Source of the DNA: Diplocarpon mali
Lineage: Eukaryota; Ascomycota; Leotiomycetes; Helotiales; Drepanopezizaceae
Assembly (NCBI GenBank): GCA_024741835.1
Contig: JAENRP010000133.1
Location: forward strand, 46,282 to 110,281
Direction: 5' to 3'
Length of the DNA: 64,000 nucleotides
Shown piece by piece: positions 48,401 through 59,729 of this stretch (position 1 is its first letter; every line of letters begins with the position of its first letter). The notes below the pieces were generated by a model. The model did no database searches. It saw only the letters and a list, made by a program, of their open reading frames with translations, and was not told the DNA's origin. The position numbers were made by a program, and so were the translations under genes.

Positions 48401-49442
48401 TAACCTTAAGCTCTTTAATAGATTGATAGTAGAAGGGTAAATAGGCATTAAGCAAAGGCCCTTTTAGCTATATCTTATAATTGTAGTACCGATAGGAAGG
48501 GAGGGTATCTATATCCCTTTTTAAAAAGGCTTATCTTAGATATTAGTACTTTTTTAAGAGTCGATCGTTGATTAGCTTTTCGATATTAGGATTCTTAAGC
48601 TTATATCTTTCCTTTAGAATCCTATCCACTTTATAAATACTGGTTTAAAAGAACTTAGTCTCCTTACGCTTTATATTATAATAAAAGGCATTAGTACTAA
48701 TTTTGCAAATAGGAACTGCAGCTTTAGGGCATTTGCAAATAGGGTTAGAATATAGTCGATTTATATTAGACTATTTTCCTAGGTTTAGCTTAATCATAAG
48801 CAGGGGCGCTAGCTTAGTAATAGTAATAGGGATCTCGCACTTAGCTAAGACTATTAAATTGACGCAAGACTATCTTCTATTAATCTATTAAGCTTTATCT
48901 ATAGCTATTTCCTATTCTTTATAATTGATATCGGCTTAATAATCGGATCGGATCCGAAGTCCTTTAAAAGGGAGAAGACAAATGACGATTTCCTTTATAA
49001 ATTAAGGAGATAAGAGGTAATACAAAGGCTATACAAATCGGTTTTCCTTTAAATTAAGTTTAAGTCGGAATCAGCGCATCTATTTGACTTTAATAATAGC
49101 ATTGCGCTAGCTTAGGTTAAGAATAACCTAAGGGCAGTTATAGATACGCCTTTTATCAATTATTAAGTAAAAGCGTATATAATGCGTAGCTTATGCGCAA
49201 ATAGTATTTTAAAATCCATAGATAAGAATAAGGGCTAGAAAAGGAAGAATTTTAAAGCTAGTCGCTTTTAAAAGATATATAAAAAGGGAATAATTTAAAA
49301 ATAGGTAATTAAAGGCTCTAGTATCTATTAAAGCTAATAATAATACTTTAAGTCTATTTATACTAATAGTATAAGAGGTTAGGAATTGCTTCCCTTTTAT
49401 TAAAGAGTTAAGATCTAACTTTAATAAGTTGCACTTTCGCAA
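45431..49442 (-). pseudogene. Gypsy D pol: protease, RT, RNase H, integrase, chromodomain
   Basis: From right to left: protease 49442-49209, a 77-codon frame still open, with LLLALIDTRAFNYLF, the retropepsin ALIDTGA box with Gly changed to Arg (one G-to-A step). RT near 48450-48230: LLENLNKGFIEISTSPFALLVLFIKKADSSLRFYIDY. RNase H near 47640-47280. Integrase about 46900-46130. A chromodomain-like ILDIRYTPILREFKVL near 45760-45690, then NFY-ANPIK near 45610-45580. The C-terminus ends in a basic run before 45431. Apart from the protease piece it is broken by many stops. Confidence 0.8.
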
Positions 49443-51071
49443 GCCTAAGTAAAAGTCTTTTCCTAAGCCTCTTTATCTTCCTAATCTTCCTCTATTTCAA
49501 CCCTATTCTTAATTAAGTTTAAAGTTAGATTAGCTTCCTTTATATCTTTTAAAGTATTAATCTTATTTACAAAAGGGCACTTAGTCTTATAGTAATCAGT
49601 TTTACTATAGGTTTAATAGGTAGCTTATTTAAAAAGCAAAGTAGGAGAACTAGCCTTAGCTAGCATATCTTAGTAAAAAGGGGTAGTAGGCTTTAGGGCT
49701 AGTGACCTAAAGACTTAAGTAGTACTTCTGGCGCTCGGACCGCAAGCAGTCTTATTAAGGAGCGAACCGGATATCTTCTAGTATAATACCAAAGTTGCTT
49801 TGCTTTTAATTAAAGGGTTAAGAAGTTGATTGCTTTAGCGTTTAGTATTAAGGGCATTCAATTGGTTGATTATAATAGTATAGTCCTTCTTTTAAAAGGC
49901 CTTAGCTAAGGGGTAATCTTATTCTATATAAAGAAGAACTACTTAAATCTTAAGACCTTTCCTTAAATCGCAGCTAATTAGAATTGGGCTTAAAACTAAG
50001 GGAAAGTTTCTTTAGAATGACCGGCTTCTCTTATATAAAGGTAATAGAAAGTGGATCGAAATAAGTCTACCTCTTAGCTAATTAAAAAGTAATTTCTTAG
50101 CAGTTCTACTATTTCTTAATAGTTTTAAAAGGGGTTAGTCTTTAAAAGGTATTAAGGTTTGAGGTATATTCGGGCTTATCCTATAGTAGATCCTTAAATA
50201 AGGGCTTAGCGAGCTTGCTTATTCAGATATAGGTTAGTATTAACTTGCAATTAATCTTAGACTAAAGCTAACTACTGCTTATATATTAAAGAGGTCCTAT
50301 TATTAAAGGGGGTGATCTTTTCGATTAGTTGAATTTTTAGCTATTTCGTATCTGTATCGACTTTTAAAGGAGGCTAGGTCTCGCTTTATTAAGGGTAGGT
50401 AGATTCTCGCTTAGTAGTCTAATATATGCGCTAAGCCGTCTCTTAGCTTTAATAAGCTAGGGTCTTTAGGCTAAAGATAGCCTAGGCAATCCTACTAATC
50501 TCGCTTTATAATTATTAATTAGATTAATCTTAGTATTATAAGGATTCTTTTAAACCTAAGACTATTCCTTATAAGATGTTTAGGTTCGAAAAGTCTTATT
50601 TATCTTAATTAGCTTAGCTATAGCGTTATAGTCTTTTACCTTTAGCGGTAAAGGAAGGTCTGGCCCTAAAGGCTGGGGTAGGGGTACTCCTTATAGAAGC
50701 TAATTCCCTAAATGAATTGGGTATATTTTGTATTTGCTAACTTCCGGCTAGTAGGGAATTCATTTTACCGATTTTAATTTCAATAGGGATTTGGTTAAAA
50801 AGGGGTTCTATAGAAAAAGGGTTCTAATAGCGTAGTGCTCTTTTAACTTCTACCTATAGCACTTCTATAAAAGGAGTAGTTAAGAAAATCCGGCTAATAA
50901 AAGCGTTCCTCGATTATACTAGTTAATAAGCTATACTTAAGCTCTTAGTTTATTTAAGAGATCTTTAAAATCCTATCTCTATCGAAAGTCGAAACAACTG
51001 CGAATCGATTTTTAAAAGGGGTAGGATATTATTAAAAGTCGTCCTTAATAGAGAAGAACTTCTTCATTTAA
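49443..51071 (-). pseudogene. Gypsy D gag with zinc knuckle, and leader
   Basis: A zinc knuckle relic reads C/Y-x2-Y-SKTDYYKTKC near 49615-49575 on the minus strand (CCHC with first Cys, second Cys, Gly and His damaged by transitions). Gag-like helical sequence lies upstream to about 51000. The primer-binding site should start at 51071 (minus), but the sequence ttaaatgaagaagttcttc was not matched to a tRNA. Confidence 0.65.
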
Positions 51072-51378
51072 TATAATAATATAGAACCGCTAAAGTATAG
51101 GATCAAGTATAAGAGTAAGAAGTGGTACAAAAGGCGTATTCTATAGGTCTAATACAAAGGAAACGAAGAAGTTAGAAAGCCCTCCCTATAGGAGAACCCT
51201 TCTCCCTTATATATATAAGTAGTTTAAAGCTCTTTACCCGTTTATATAATATTATGCAAGAATATCCTTTTGCACCTTCGGGGTCGATTTGAGAAAACCC
51301 TATATCAAATCGAGATTACAAAACCTTAAAGCGCCGTACTCCTAGGTAATTGCATTAAGTGGAGGTGCAGCCGTTATA
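51072..51378 (-). repeat. Gypsy D 5' LTR (307 bp)
   Basis: It starts tataataatatag and ends gccgttata on the plus strand. TSD gtaag follows at 51379-51383. Confidence 0.94.
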
Positions 51379-51383
51379 GTAAG

Positions 51384-54300
51384 CTTTAATAAATCTCTAA
51401 TAGAAGTTGCAAAATCCTAAGAATAACTGCACTTATTTCTTTATTAATAGGAGGGTCTATTCTTTAATAACCTTAACCTTAGCAGGGTCGACCTATACTC
51501 CTTAGTTAGTAATAATAAACCCTAAGAATCTAATGCTAGTGACTTCGAATTCGCACTTCTTAATATCGACCTATAGGCCAGCTTTATATAGTCTTTCTAA
51601 GACCTATCTAATATAGCATTAGTGCTCTTCCTTAGTTTTTAAAAAGATTAAGATATTATTAATATATATAAAGTAGAAGTTATTTAAGTATTCTATTAGG
51701 ATAGTATTAATATATTATTAAAAGGTCGCCAGACTATTATATAGTTTAAAAGAGAGTACTACTAGTTTAAAAGGGCCATACCTCGTCTTAAAAGCTGCCT
51801 ATATTATAGAGTTAGGGTCTATTAAAATGCGATAAAACGTATAGTAGATATCAAGCTTTATAAAGAGCATCGCGTTCCTAAGTTGGTTAAGGGTTTTTAT
51901 AATTAGGAAAAGGAGGTACTAGTCTTTTTTAATAAGTTTATTCAACTTTTAATAGTTAATATAAAACCGCAGACCGCCTTTAGGTTTCTTTATAAATAAG
52001 ATAGGCAATAAGAAGGCAGCGTTAGATAGTTATATAAATCCCTTCTTTAAATTATTTATAAGGTATTCCCTTATCTTCTTAAGTTTAAGCTTGCTTATTT
52101 TATATAAGTAGGTGGTTTTTATTATTAGTAGTAGTCCTTCGAATTCGATCTTATAATTAATTGGCTGCAATAGAGGTAGCATATTTGCAGCGCTTTTAAA
52201 AAAGCATATAGCTAGGTTATAAAGGAAGGGTAGTAACTTAGCGCGTAACTCGTAGGCCTCTTAAGGTCCTAGAGTATTATACTTGCTAAGCGCGTCAGGT
52301 TCTTCCTCTTCTATTATATGAATTAAGGTCCTATCTATCCTTAAGTCTAAATGGTAAACGATAGCTTTATATTAAGTTAAGATATAAGAGGTCCTCCTAT
52401 TTCTTTTTTTAAAAAGATAATCTAGTTCTATAAGTATAACTGACCTAATCTTAGTATTAGTTTAATAGAGGCTAACTTTAAAGGCTAGTCCTAAGATTAC
52501 CGATATATTTATACTTATTAATTAAAGGGTATTAATATTAAGTTCCTCTTTTTATTATTTATAATTAGCTAGGCGGGTATCGAAGTCCTATATTAGCATA
52601 TCCTTAGACTTAGTTAAAGGGTCTTTAAAAGCTTTCGGCAGTCTAAGGATGCTAGTCTTATTAAGCTATTATTAGTCTTTTTAATTAGTATCTTATTAAT
52701 CTAATTAATAAATATTAGGCTAATATAGCTTCTTTCTTTTATAATCGACGATTATATCTTATTCGGCTAGCTACTTGCGACTTAAGATTATATTATACAA
52801 GCTTAAGTCGGCGGCTAAAAAGAACTATCCTTTAAAGTCGTATTTATCAATTGTAATATCTATTTATATAACCTATCGAATAGCCTCGCTAGGTTATCTA
52901 TTAAATCCTTGTAAAAGGATCGGTCTCTTAAGGTAGTAAGTCAGTAGCTTTAGCTATATAATTAAAGAGAGGAGTATCTTATAATTGATAATTCCTAAGG
53001 CATTGGCCCTATAGTCTATTAAGGCTATTAAGTCAGTATAGCATCCTCTTTAATAAAATCGGTATTAGGTTATAAATTGCTAGCCTCTAATTAGCCTAGA
53101 TAAGTCGACCGATTCCTAGTATCAATTGCGCTTTAAGAGTAATATTTGAAATCCTAAAGCAATTCGTTTCCTAATTCCTTTATATTATCTATCGTCTTAG
53201 CGTTATTCTTTAATTTATTGCGACCTTTCTCTATTAGTATAATCTTATGCTATTTAAGGCAGTCTTGGCTATAGTATCCTTTTTATCTATACTTATAGTA
53301 AGTGTCGTCGGGCTTCGAGGTTCGATTATAAGAGGCGCGTTTATCGTCTCTAAGTACTAAAGGTCTAAGGGTAGTGCTTAATTCCTTTTAAAGACGACTT
53401 AGGGCTCGTTTATAGCATATAGGTCCTATTTATTAAAAGGTAAAGGAGGGCTAGTTGGAAGTTTTAGCCTAATACTTATTTTAATTAGAGCATTATAATA
53501 AAAGGTAGAGTTATCAGTTCTCCTTATTTATAAACTATTCGACTAAGTCTTTAAGGTAGTCGAACTTCCGGTTAAAGAATTACTTTAGCAAAGACACTTT
53601 TACCTTATCTTAAAGCGCTTTATATTAATTATTAGTCGACTTCCTTAATTTAAAAGCTAGTCTATAGAAGTTGGCTTAAAAGGCTATAAAAGGGGTATTT
53701 CCCTATTTAAGCTTTATCTAATCGTCTTTAGCTATCTATTACTCTATTTCTTTATTAACTCTATAGGCCTTTTATAAGATTTGAAATAGCTACGCAGCCG
53801 TTTTAATTTATTTAATAGATCCTTTTATAAGTTGATCTTAGATTAAGCTTTAAGTATCCTTTATTATTAAACTAATAGTATATATTAAGGCGACTGATTC
53901 ATTAAGGAACTCTATATAATTAACCTTTATTTTCTATTATATATTAAAGATCTAGTCCTTAACCTTTATATCTCCTTTACCTAAAAAGGAGTTCAAATCC
54001 TTAATCTTTATTAAGCAGACCTAGCGATTAAGTTTAAAGGTTCGACTTTGTCCTTTAAAGTCAGAGGTATTAGAGTAGAGTTCCCTTTCAATAGGCTATC
54101 TAAGCTAAGCGGTAGGAAGATCTTTATAAGGATTTTTAAAAAGAGGTCGGCTTTATAAAGTAAGGGTAGCCGACTAGCTAGCTAAGTTTATATATTATTA
54201 TTCTTTTACTAAGTTCTTTTAATATACGCTAGTCTCCTAGGTTGTTCTAAGCTCTTCTTATAGCTATGCAATTATAAGTACAGTCGCTTCCTTTATTCTT

Positions 54301-55016
54301 TAAATATAATTATAAAAACTTTAAACTATCGAATCTTATTATTTAATATATTAATAGTAGTATTCTATTAAGCATTCCTTTACTACTAATCGATCCTTAT
54401 ATATAGTAGATCTCTTGCCCGCCTTAGTTCGGAATCTTAGTAATATAAAGAAGTCGTCTCTCTTAGCCTTTATATTAATATAGGAAATAGGTCGGATTAA
54501 GGTTTCTTATTTAAAGGAGGTCAATATATCTTCTGTATTATATAAGGTTCGTTTTAAAGAGGGGGCTAGTTAAGGCTTACTAGCAGAGTCGGCTAGTATA
54601 AGAGATTCGTTATCTGTAGGATTTTAAAGGGTATCCTCTTTAATTAAAAGGTTGCTTAATTTAAGAGGTACTAGCGTTATTATTCTAAGGTTGATTCTCT
54701 TAAAGTAAGAGGTCCTTATATAACGTTTTTATCTTACTAAGGGCTATAGTTAGGAAATGCCTTAACTTATAGATTCTATAATTTCTTTTAAAGTTAGCTA
54801 AGAGCTATTAACTATTAATAGTTATTTTAACTAAGTCTATTAGCTCTTCTTTCGATTCTTAAGTTTAAGAAGGGACCGAACGTCGAGGCTATTCTTTAGG
54901 TTGCTTCTGCGTATTATAGGAGTCAGTCGAAAGAAGGGTCTCTAAAGGGGTATTAGTCCTTTGCTAAGTATATTATATTACCTTATAAGGCCGGAGGGGG
55001 TATAAGCTTTAAATTA
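51384..55016 (-). pseudogene. Gypsy C gag, protease and reverse transcriptase (RIP-inactivated)
   Basis: RT from about 52110 leftwards: REYLINNLKKGFI-LSNAAFLLPILFIKKPKGGLRFYINY. Its YLDD box is YINNILIFLKTKEEH near 51665-51625, then CEFEVTSIRFLGFIITN near 51560-51510. RT continues across the gypsy D site to 43852. Upstream, about 52700-53330 is pre-RT and protease-like but lacks a clear DTG. About 53330-54950 reads as Gag, with many Leu, Lys and Glu. The primer-binding site next to 55017 is not assigned. Confidence 0.75.
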
Positions 55017-55274
55017 TATAATAGTAGAAGTAAGGTATAAGTCGATAAAGTCACTAAGATTAAGGCTGCTAAATCGTATAGAATTCAAAGCTAAGGAGTA
55101 TATATAAAGTAGCAAACCTCTCCTTTAATATGCCTCCTTAGCCTAAGACTTAAAAAGGTCGATTTCTACTAACTACTTATATTCTGCCTATTAAAGGAAA
55201 GGTATGACTATAAGACGTCGCATCTACTATATCAGTCGCAGGTACTTTGACAGTTCCTTAACACGACCGTAACA
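55017..55274 (-). repeat. Gypsy C 5' LTR (258 bp)
   Basis: It is less mutated at its right end (cacgaccgtaaca) than the left copy. TSD ggcgc follows (55275-55279). Confidence 0.93.
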
Positions 55275-55279
55275 GGCGC

Positions 55280-55877
55280 CCTTTTTAGCAATCTCGCCTA
55301 AAGGAGTACTAAGGGCTAATAAATAGGGGGGTATTTATACTAATGAATAAAAATGACCTTGCTATAAAAGGCAAGAGGATCTTGAAATTGAAAATAGTTA
55401 ATAAGATAAAGGGGAAGGAGACAGATCACCTATTCGAGAAATCACACTTAGTTATATAGGCCTAGAATAATACTGGTAAAAAGGAGGAAGGCATAATCAC
55501 TCAATCCCTAACTATCTAATAAGCAAGCTAACGCCTTTTAGTATCACTTTCGGCATTAATCCGGGAATACTTTAAAGAATAGGGCTAGAAGGGCATTCTC
55601 AGCCTATAGGATATTATATAAGCATACACCTAGGCAGCTTTAAAGCTACTATGCGATATATTTATATTTCCTTTATAAGATATCGCTAAGCTATTCCCCG
55701 CAGGTACGGTCTTTAAAGTAGTACTGCTGCTCTATAGCATTCCTAAATTAGGAAATCACTAGTTTAGCACCTATTATAAGTACTATTGCAGCAATCTTAG
55801 TATAGTCAATTCAACTTATAACCCTTGTCTATTAGTAACCTTAAGTACTTCTCCCTTTTTCGATATAGTAGGAATAC
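55280..55877 (+). pseudogene. Copia relic F, fragment c: reverse transcriptase, N-terminal part
   Basis: Reading through stops, this is copia RT. The landmark STYNPCLLVT followed by FDIVGI lies near 55812-55875. In fungal copia of this type, VGMQTDD follows at once. It does follow, but 5.6 kb to the right, at 61434 after copia E (IQTDNTLILK). The join fixes both the family and the E insertion. Confidence 0.8.
55873..55877. repeat. TSD aatac, left of copia E
   Basis: aatac recurs at 61434-61438 after the right LTR of E. Confidence 0.92.
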
Positions 55878-56131
55878 TATAGCAATAAGGTTCTCTGATA
55901 GTGAACTTGATAGTAAACTAGAAGAGGGCACGAAGAAGTATAAGGTGCAAACGACGATATTAGGTGTCTTATGTCTTAATTCATAAGAGCTCTCTAACTA
56001 GGAGCTATTTAAGGTAAGCGGGCTTCTTAGCGAAGCCGCTAAGTCATATGGCAAGTTATATGATATATTATATATATGATATATTATATAATAGATTATA
56101 TGACAAACATGTGACGGGTATACCTGCAATA
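55878..56131 (-). repeat. Copia E 3' LTR (254 bp)
   Basis: On the plus strand it starts tatagcaataagg and ends acctgcaata (RIPed TGT...ACA). It includes an AT-rich part (about 56045-56105) with repeated atatgatatattat, partly palindromic. Confidence 0.93.
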
Positions 56132-58130
56132 CATCCCTCTAGGGAGACCTTTAAAGGTACTTGCTAGTAATACATATGATATTATAACTTTTATTATAAT
56201 CTACAGTTTCATATGAAAAATCAACCTATAGATATTGGAAATAGAGTAGAGTTCGCTAGCGCGAAATCCACCCTTTAATAAGTCAAAATCAACTCGCGGG
56301 CCCGGCCCAGGAGTAAAAAAAATCACCCCTTAATCAAGGTGCAAAACCTTCATATTCAACAATTTGATAAAAGCGGCATAGTTAGAGCTATTTAAGCTCT
56401 TAGTAAGTCTATCGGCGGCGTTGTCTTTAGTATTCGTATATTAGAGGTCCAAATGGCCTTTCCAAAGCTCTTGCTAAATATAATAGAACTTGATATTAAT
56501 ATGCTTTGTTCTCTAGTGATATTCGGGGTTTTCAATAAGATAAAGGGCTCTTTAGTTATCGCAGATCATCTCGACTTTAATAGCGTCGTCGCTAGCGTAG
56601 CCTATTTCCTTAAGTACTTAGCGTATCTAAGAGGCCTCTTATGCGAATTTGCATATAGTAACGTACTCTACTTCTATAAATAAGAAAGCGATAATAGTTT
56701 ATCGCTTAAAGGAGGCGGTAATTACGCTATTATTAAGGAAGAAGATGGCCTTAGAATAGGAGGCTCTACTTCCTCTGTTACCTACCTAGTCAGAATCGCA
56801 ATAGCTATACAATTTCTAAAGCTCTAGGTCAGTTGTTTTACTTCTAAAGGTAGTATAATAGAATCGCGTTCCCTATAAGTATTATAAAACTCGTTTTAAA
56901 GCTACTATATATTATAGCAAAGGGTTAGTAAGGAATTTGCTAAGAATAGAGTAGTGGTATAGTATATCCTAGCGCATATAGTGCGCAAGGTACTATAGAG
57001 AACCACAGATCTCTTAGTACAGCTTTACTTCCTATGGAGTGGCTTAGCCTTTAAATTTAATTATATAAACTTTATAGCTATTAGCAAAAGGCGTTAGTAC
57101 GCTCTTATAATTAGTTATATGAAAACGTTTAAGAACCTTATTAACGTAGGCGTTTTAATAAAGTAAGATTGTTCTATTTTATCGATCTCTAACTATATAT
57201 ACTCCTAAGAAGTAGTTAGCCGGTTCGCTACTTATAATCTTAAAAAGGTTACAAAGATCACTCTTAAACTTATTATATATATTACCCTTCTTTGCTATTA
57301 TAAGGAAGTCGTTAACGTAGGTAATAATAAGAATCCGAGAGGCGCGGTTAATATATACGCAATTATCAGTATCGAGAGGTTGAAAATCGAGCTTTTATAG
57401 CTCGGACTATAGCTTCTCTTATTATAATCGTAGAGATTGCTTTAAGCTATATAAGGCCTTAAGAAGCTTAAGATAGTAGTCTTAAGGTAAAAGAACGACC
57501 TTGTTTTAAGTATATCTAAGAGGTAACTTAATATAGATATTAGAGTCAGCTTTTAAATTAAAGAAAGCTATCTTAACATTGAACTGATCTAGCTCAAAGT
57601 CGTATAGCGCTATAAGTGCAATTGCGATCTTTCAAACTACAGATTTGCAAACTCTAGCAAATATCTAATTATAATCTCAACCTTATTATTATATATAGCC
57701 TTATATAACGAATCTGACCTTCTATTAAGAGATTTCCCTATTTTAGTCTCTTTTTATTTTAAAGACAAGTCTTGATCTAAGTACTCTATTGTCTTTAGAG
57801 AGTTCTAAGCGTTTTACTACTACCTATATATCCTTATAAGCGAGGGAATTGTACTTAGAGTTAATTGCAGATCGCCATTTATTAGCGTTAGCGTAAGAGA
57901 GGGCTTATTCGACTGTTTTCAGGTCATTTAGGTATAGAGAGTTAAGTAAGGCTATATGGAAGGCGCTTAAATAGGCTTCCTTATTATTAGAGTTATCAGC
58001 TTTAAATCTAAGAGCATAAGTTAAGCGAGTAGCTCTCTTCTCGGAAGGCTAAGGGTAAGCCTTATTCTTTAAACCAGGAGGTCTTCCTCTCTTTCTTAGA
58101 GTTGGAAGCTTAGCTTTATTAGCTTCTCTT
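56132..58130 (-). pseudogene. Copia E reverse transcriptase and RNase H (RIP-inactivated)
   Basis: The RNase H end reads YTNTKDNAADRLTKSLNSSNYAAFIKLLNM on the minus strand near 56440-56350, matching the closing copia segment (xTxDMxADGLTKxL). RT lies from about 57900 to 56900. A palindromic module at 56291-56315 lies after the RNase H end. A 76-codon plus-strand frame (56453-56683) is an antisense opening. Confidence 0.8.
56291..56315 (-). repeat. Palindromic module, copia E site 1 (single unit)
   Basis: Minus-strand arms are ACTCCTGGGCC and GGCCCGCGAGT around one G, inverted at 9 of 11 positions. It reads FTPGPGPRVD in frame. It lies just 3' of RNase H. Confidence 0.75.
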
Positions 58131-58135
58131 GAATC

Positions 58136-58250
58136 GACTCGCGGTCCTGGCCTAGGAGTAAAATCGTAAGAGTCAGAATTAACTCGCGGTCCTGGACTGG
58201 GAGTGAAATCATCGTTTTAAGAAGTGACTCGCGGGCCTGGCCTAGGAGTA
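58136..58250 (-). repeat. 45-bp-period palindromic module array, copia E site 2 (3 units)
   Basis: Cores at 58136, 58181 and 58226: exactly 45 bp apart, as in gypsy A. The minus strand reads ACTCCTAGGCC, one base, GGCCCGCGAGT. In frame: DFTPRPGPRV, repeated. The spacers (ttctgactcttacgatt and acttcttaaaacgatgatt) are unlike those in gypsy A. The array lies between integrase and RT. Confidence 0.85.
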
Positions 58251-59630
58251 AAATCACCCCTTAATTGCAGCTCTATAATTAGGCCGTTTTTATTAAATCG
58301 AATATAAGATAATCGAATAATCTTTTTACCTATTTGCGATAGTATATAGATCTAATAGATACTTTTACTATTAAATCCAATAAGAGTACTTACCTTTGCT
58401 CTTAAAGCGAGTTTATTGCTTTGAGTTCGCCTTTCTTTCTTAATTAGCATATAAATGCGATAGCTTAATACTCGAAGATGCTTAATTAAAGGAGTATGCG
58501 GCTTATTAGGCTTAATATTATTCTAAAAGACCTTATATAGAGTCTTGCCGCTAAGAATATCAAAGGCGGTAAGATTAGTAATATATATTACTAAAAGAAG
58601 GAGGTAAGGCTAGAGAAAGGAGGGGATATTTTAATTAATTACAATTGTTTGCAACTTTTCTATTAGTATGCAAATTAATCGTTCCGATCTACTATCTTAT
58701 TCTAGCGTATATAGAGTAGATTCCTTGAAAATCATACTAAGGTTTTCTATAAGTATTTGCATCTATATAAGAGAGTACTCCTTACCTTTATCAGTTCTCT
58801 ACCGCTTAATTATATAATTATATTAAGTTTATAAGAGGCTGATCATCTTCTTATTTACCTTAAAGGCATTAGATTTATTTATATAAGTCTATCCCTACTT
58901 AGCTATTATAGCTACGCAAGTGAAGATAGAAGCGTATTTATAACTATTAAGGCCAGTTGGCTTCAGATGAACTATATTAACGTATAACTTGTCAAAAGCC
59001 TTTATAGGTCGAGGGCGAGCTAAACGTTTATTAATATATTAGAGAGGTTTGCCTTTCTTATAAGGAGCGCAAATTCGCGTCTTCCTTGATTTTGTTTCCT
59101 TAATCTGCATATTAGTAATAGTAGATTGGGTCTTTTTAACCGTTTATAGGCTAGCGTAGCCTAATCGACGGTACTAGAGCTTAATATTAAAAGGTCTATT
59201 CTTAATAGCAGCTAAAAGAGCACATCTACTTATATAACCAGAGGAGTTAGTAGAAGGCTATTCCTTATTAATATATATATTATTATTAATAGTGCAAATT
59301 TCCTTCTTATTAAATAAGAATAGCTTGCTATATCAATAGAAGCCTTTGATTTTATTAAGTTTACTACTTAAGTATAGGTAGATAAGTGATTAAAGTATAT
59401 AAAGAGTATTAATTAACTTAAGAATATATACCTTTCTATTAGATTTAAATGCGTTAACTTTATAAGTACTAACGCTAAGAGGTTAAATAGATCTATTAAC
59501 TATACTTAAAGAGGGTAGATTATCTTAAGTAGTATAAGAAGTAAACTTAAAGAGATTATTAAAGATATGCTTATTAATACCTATATTATATAGCTAACGA
59601 TTCCTTAATTTTAATAAGAAGTAGGAGGTA
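58251..59630 (-). pseudogene. Copia E integrase (RIP-inactivated)
   Basis: Minus-strand reading near 59010-58680: FDKLYVNIVHLKPTGLNSYKY, then TDKGKEYSL and LYTLE-DSRSER. This is the copia integrase core with its D,D,E region (DxxGKEY and the ExxN-like SRSER). The H/C finger lies to the right, near 59200-59400. Confidence 0.8.
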
Positions 59631-59638
59631 AAAGAACT

Positions 59639-59729
59639 GACTCCTAATCCCGGCCTGCGAGTGGAAATCGGTCTTAAAGAGGAATCGCCTCCTAATAAGG
59701 AATTGACTCCTAGGCCCGGCTCGCGAATA
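59639..59729 (-). repeat. Palindromic module array, copia E site 3 (2 units, 66 bp apart)
   Basis: Cores at 59639-59663 and 59705-59729. Here the palindrome is flipped relative to sites 1 and 2: the minus strand reads CACTCGCAGGCC first and AGGAGTC last. It reads STRRPGLGV in frame. 66 bp is still a multiple of three. It lies upstream of integrase. Confidence 0.75.

Larger units (their letters stand above)
43858..51378 (-). mobile_element. Gypsy D (chromovirus), minus strand, complete, 7521 bp
   Basis: LTRs of 307 bp at 43858-44164 and 51072-51378. The purine tract on the minus strand (caaaggggggaggtag) adjoins the left LTR, fixing the orientation. Order from right to left: 5' LTR, gag with zinc knuckle, protease, RT, RNase H, integrase, chromodomain, 1.3-kb 3' region, LTR. 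Inserted between RT and RNase H of gypsy C. Confidence 0.94.
39763..55274 (-). mobile_element. Gypsy C (chromovirus), minus strand, 15.5 kb including gypsy D
   Basis: LTRs of 258 bp (39763-40020 and 55017-55274) and TSD ggcgc. The purine tract aaaaggggaggg (minus strand) adjoins the left LTR, so the element reads right to left. Own sequence: 39763-43857 and 51384-55274, about 8.0 kb. Order from right to left: 5' LTR, gag, protease, RT, (gypsy D), RNase H, integrase, chromodomain, extra ORF, polypurine tract, 3' LTR. It is inserted in the linker after integrase in copia relic F. Confidence 0.93.

Noticed and set aside
56453..56683. Plus-strand 76-codon frame
   Set aside because: Antisense to RT/RNase H of copia E.
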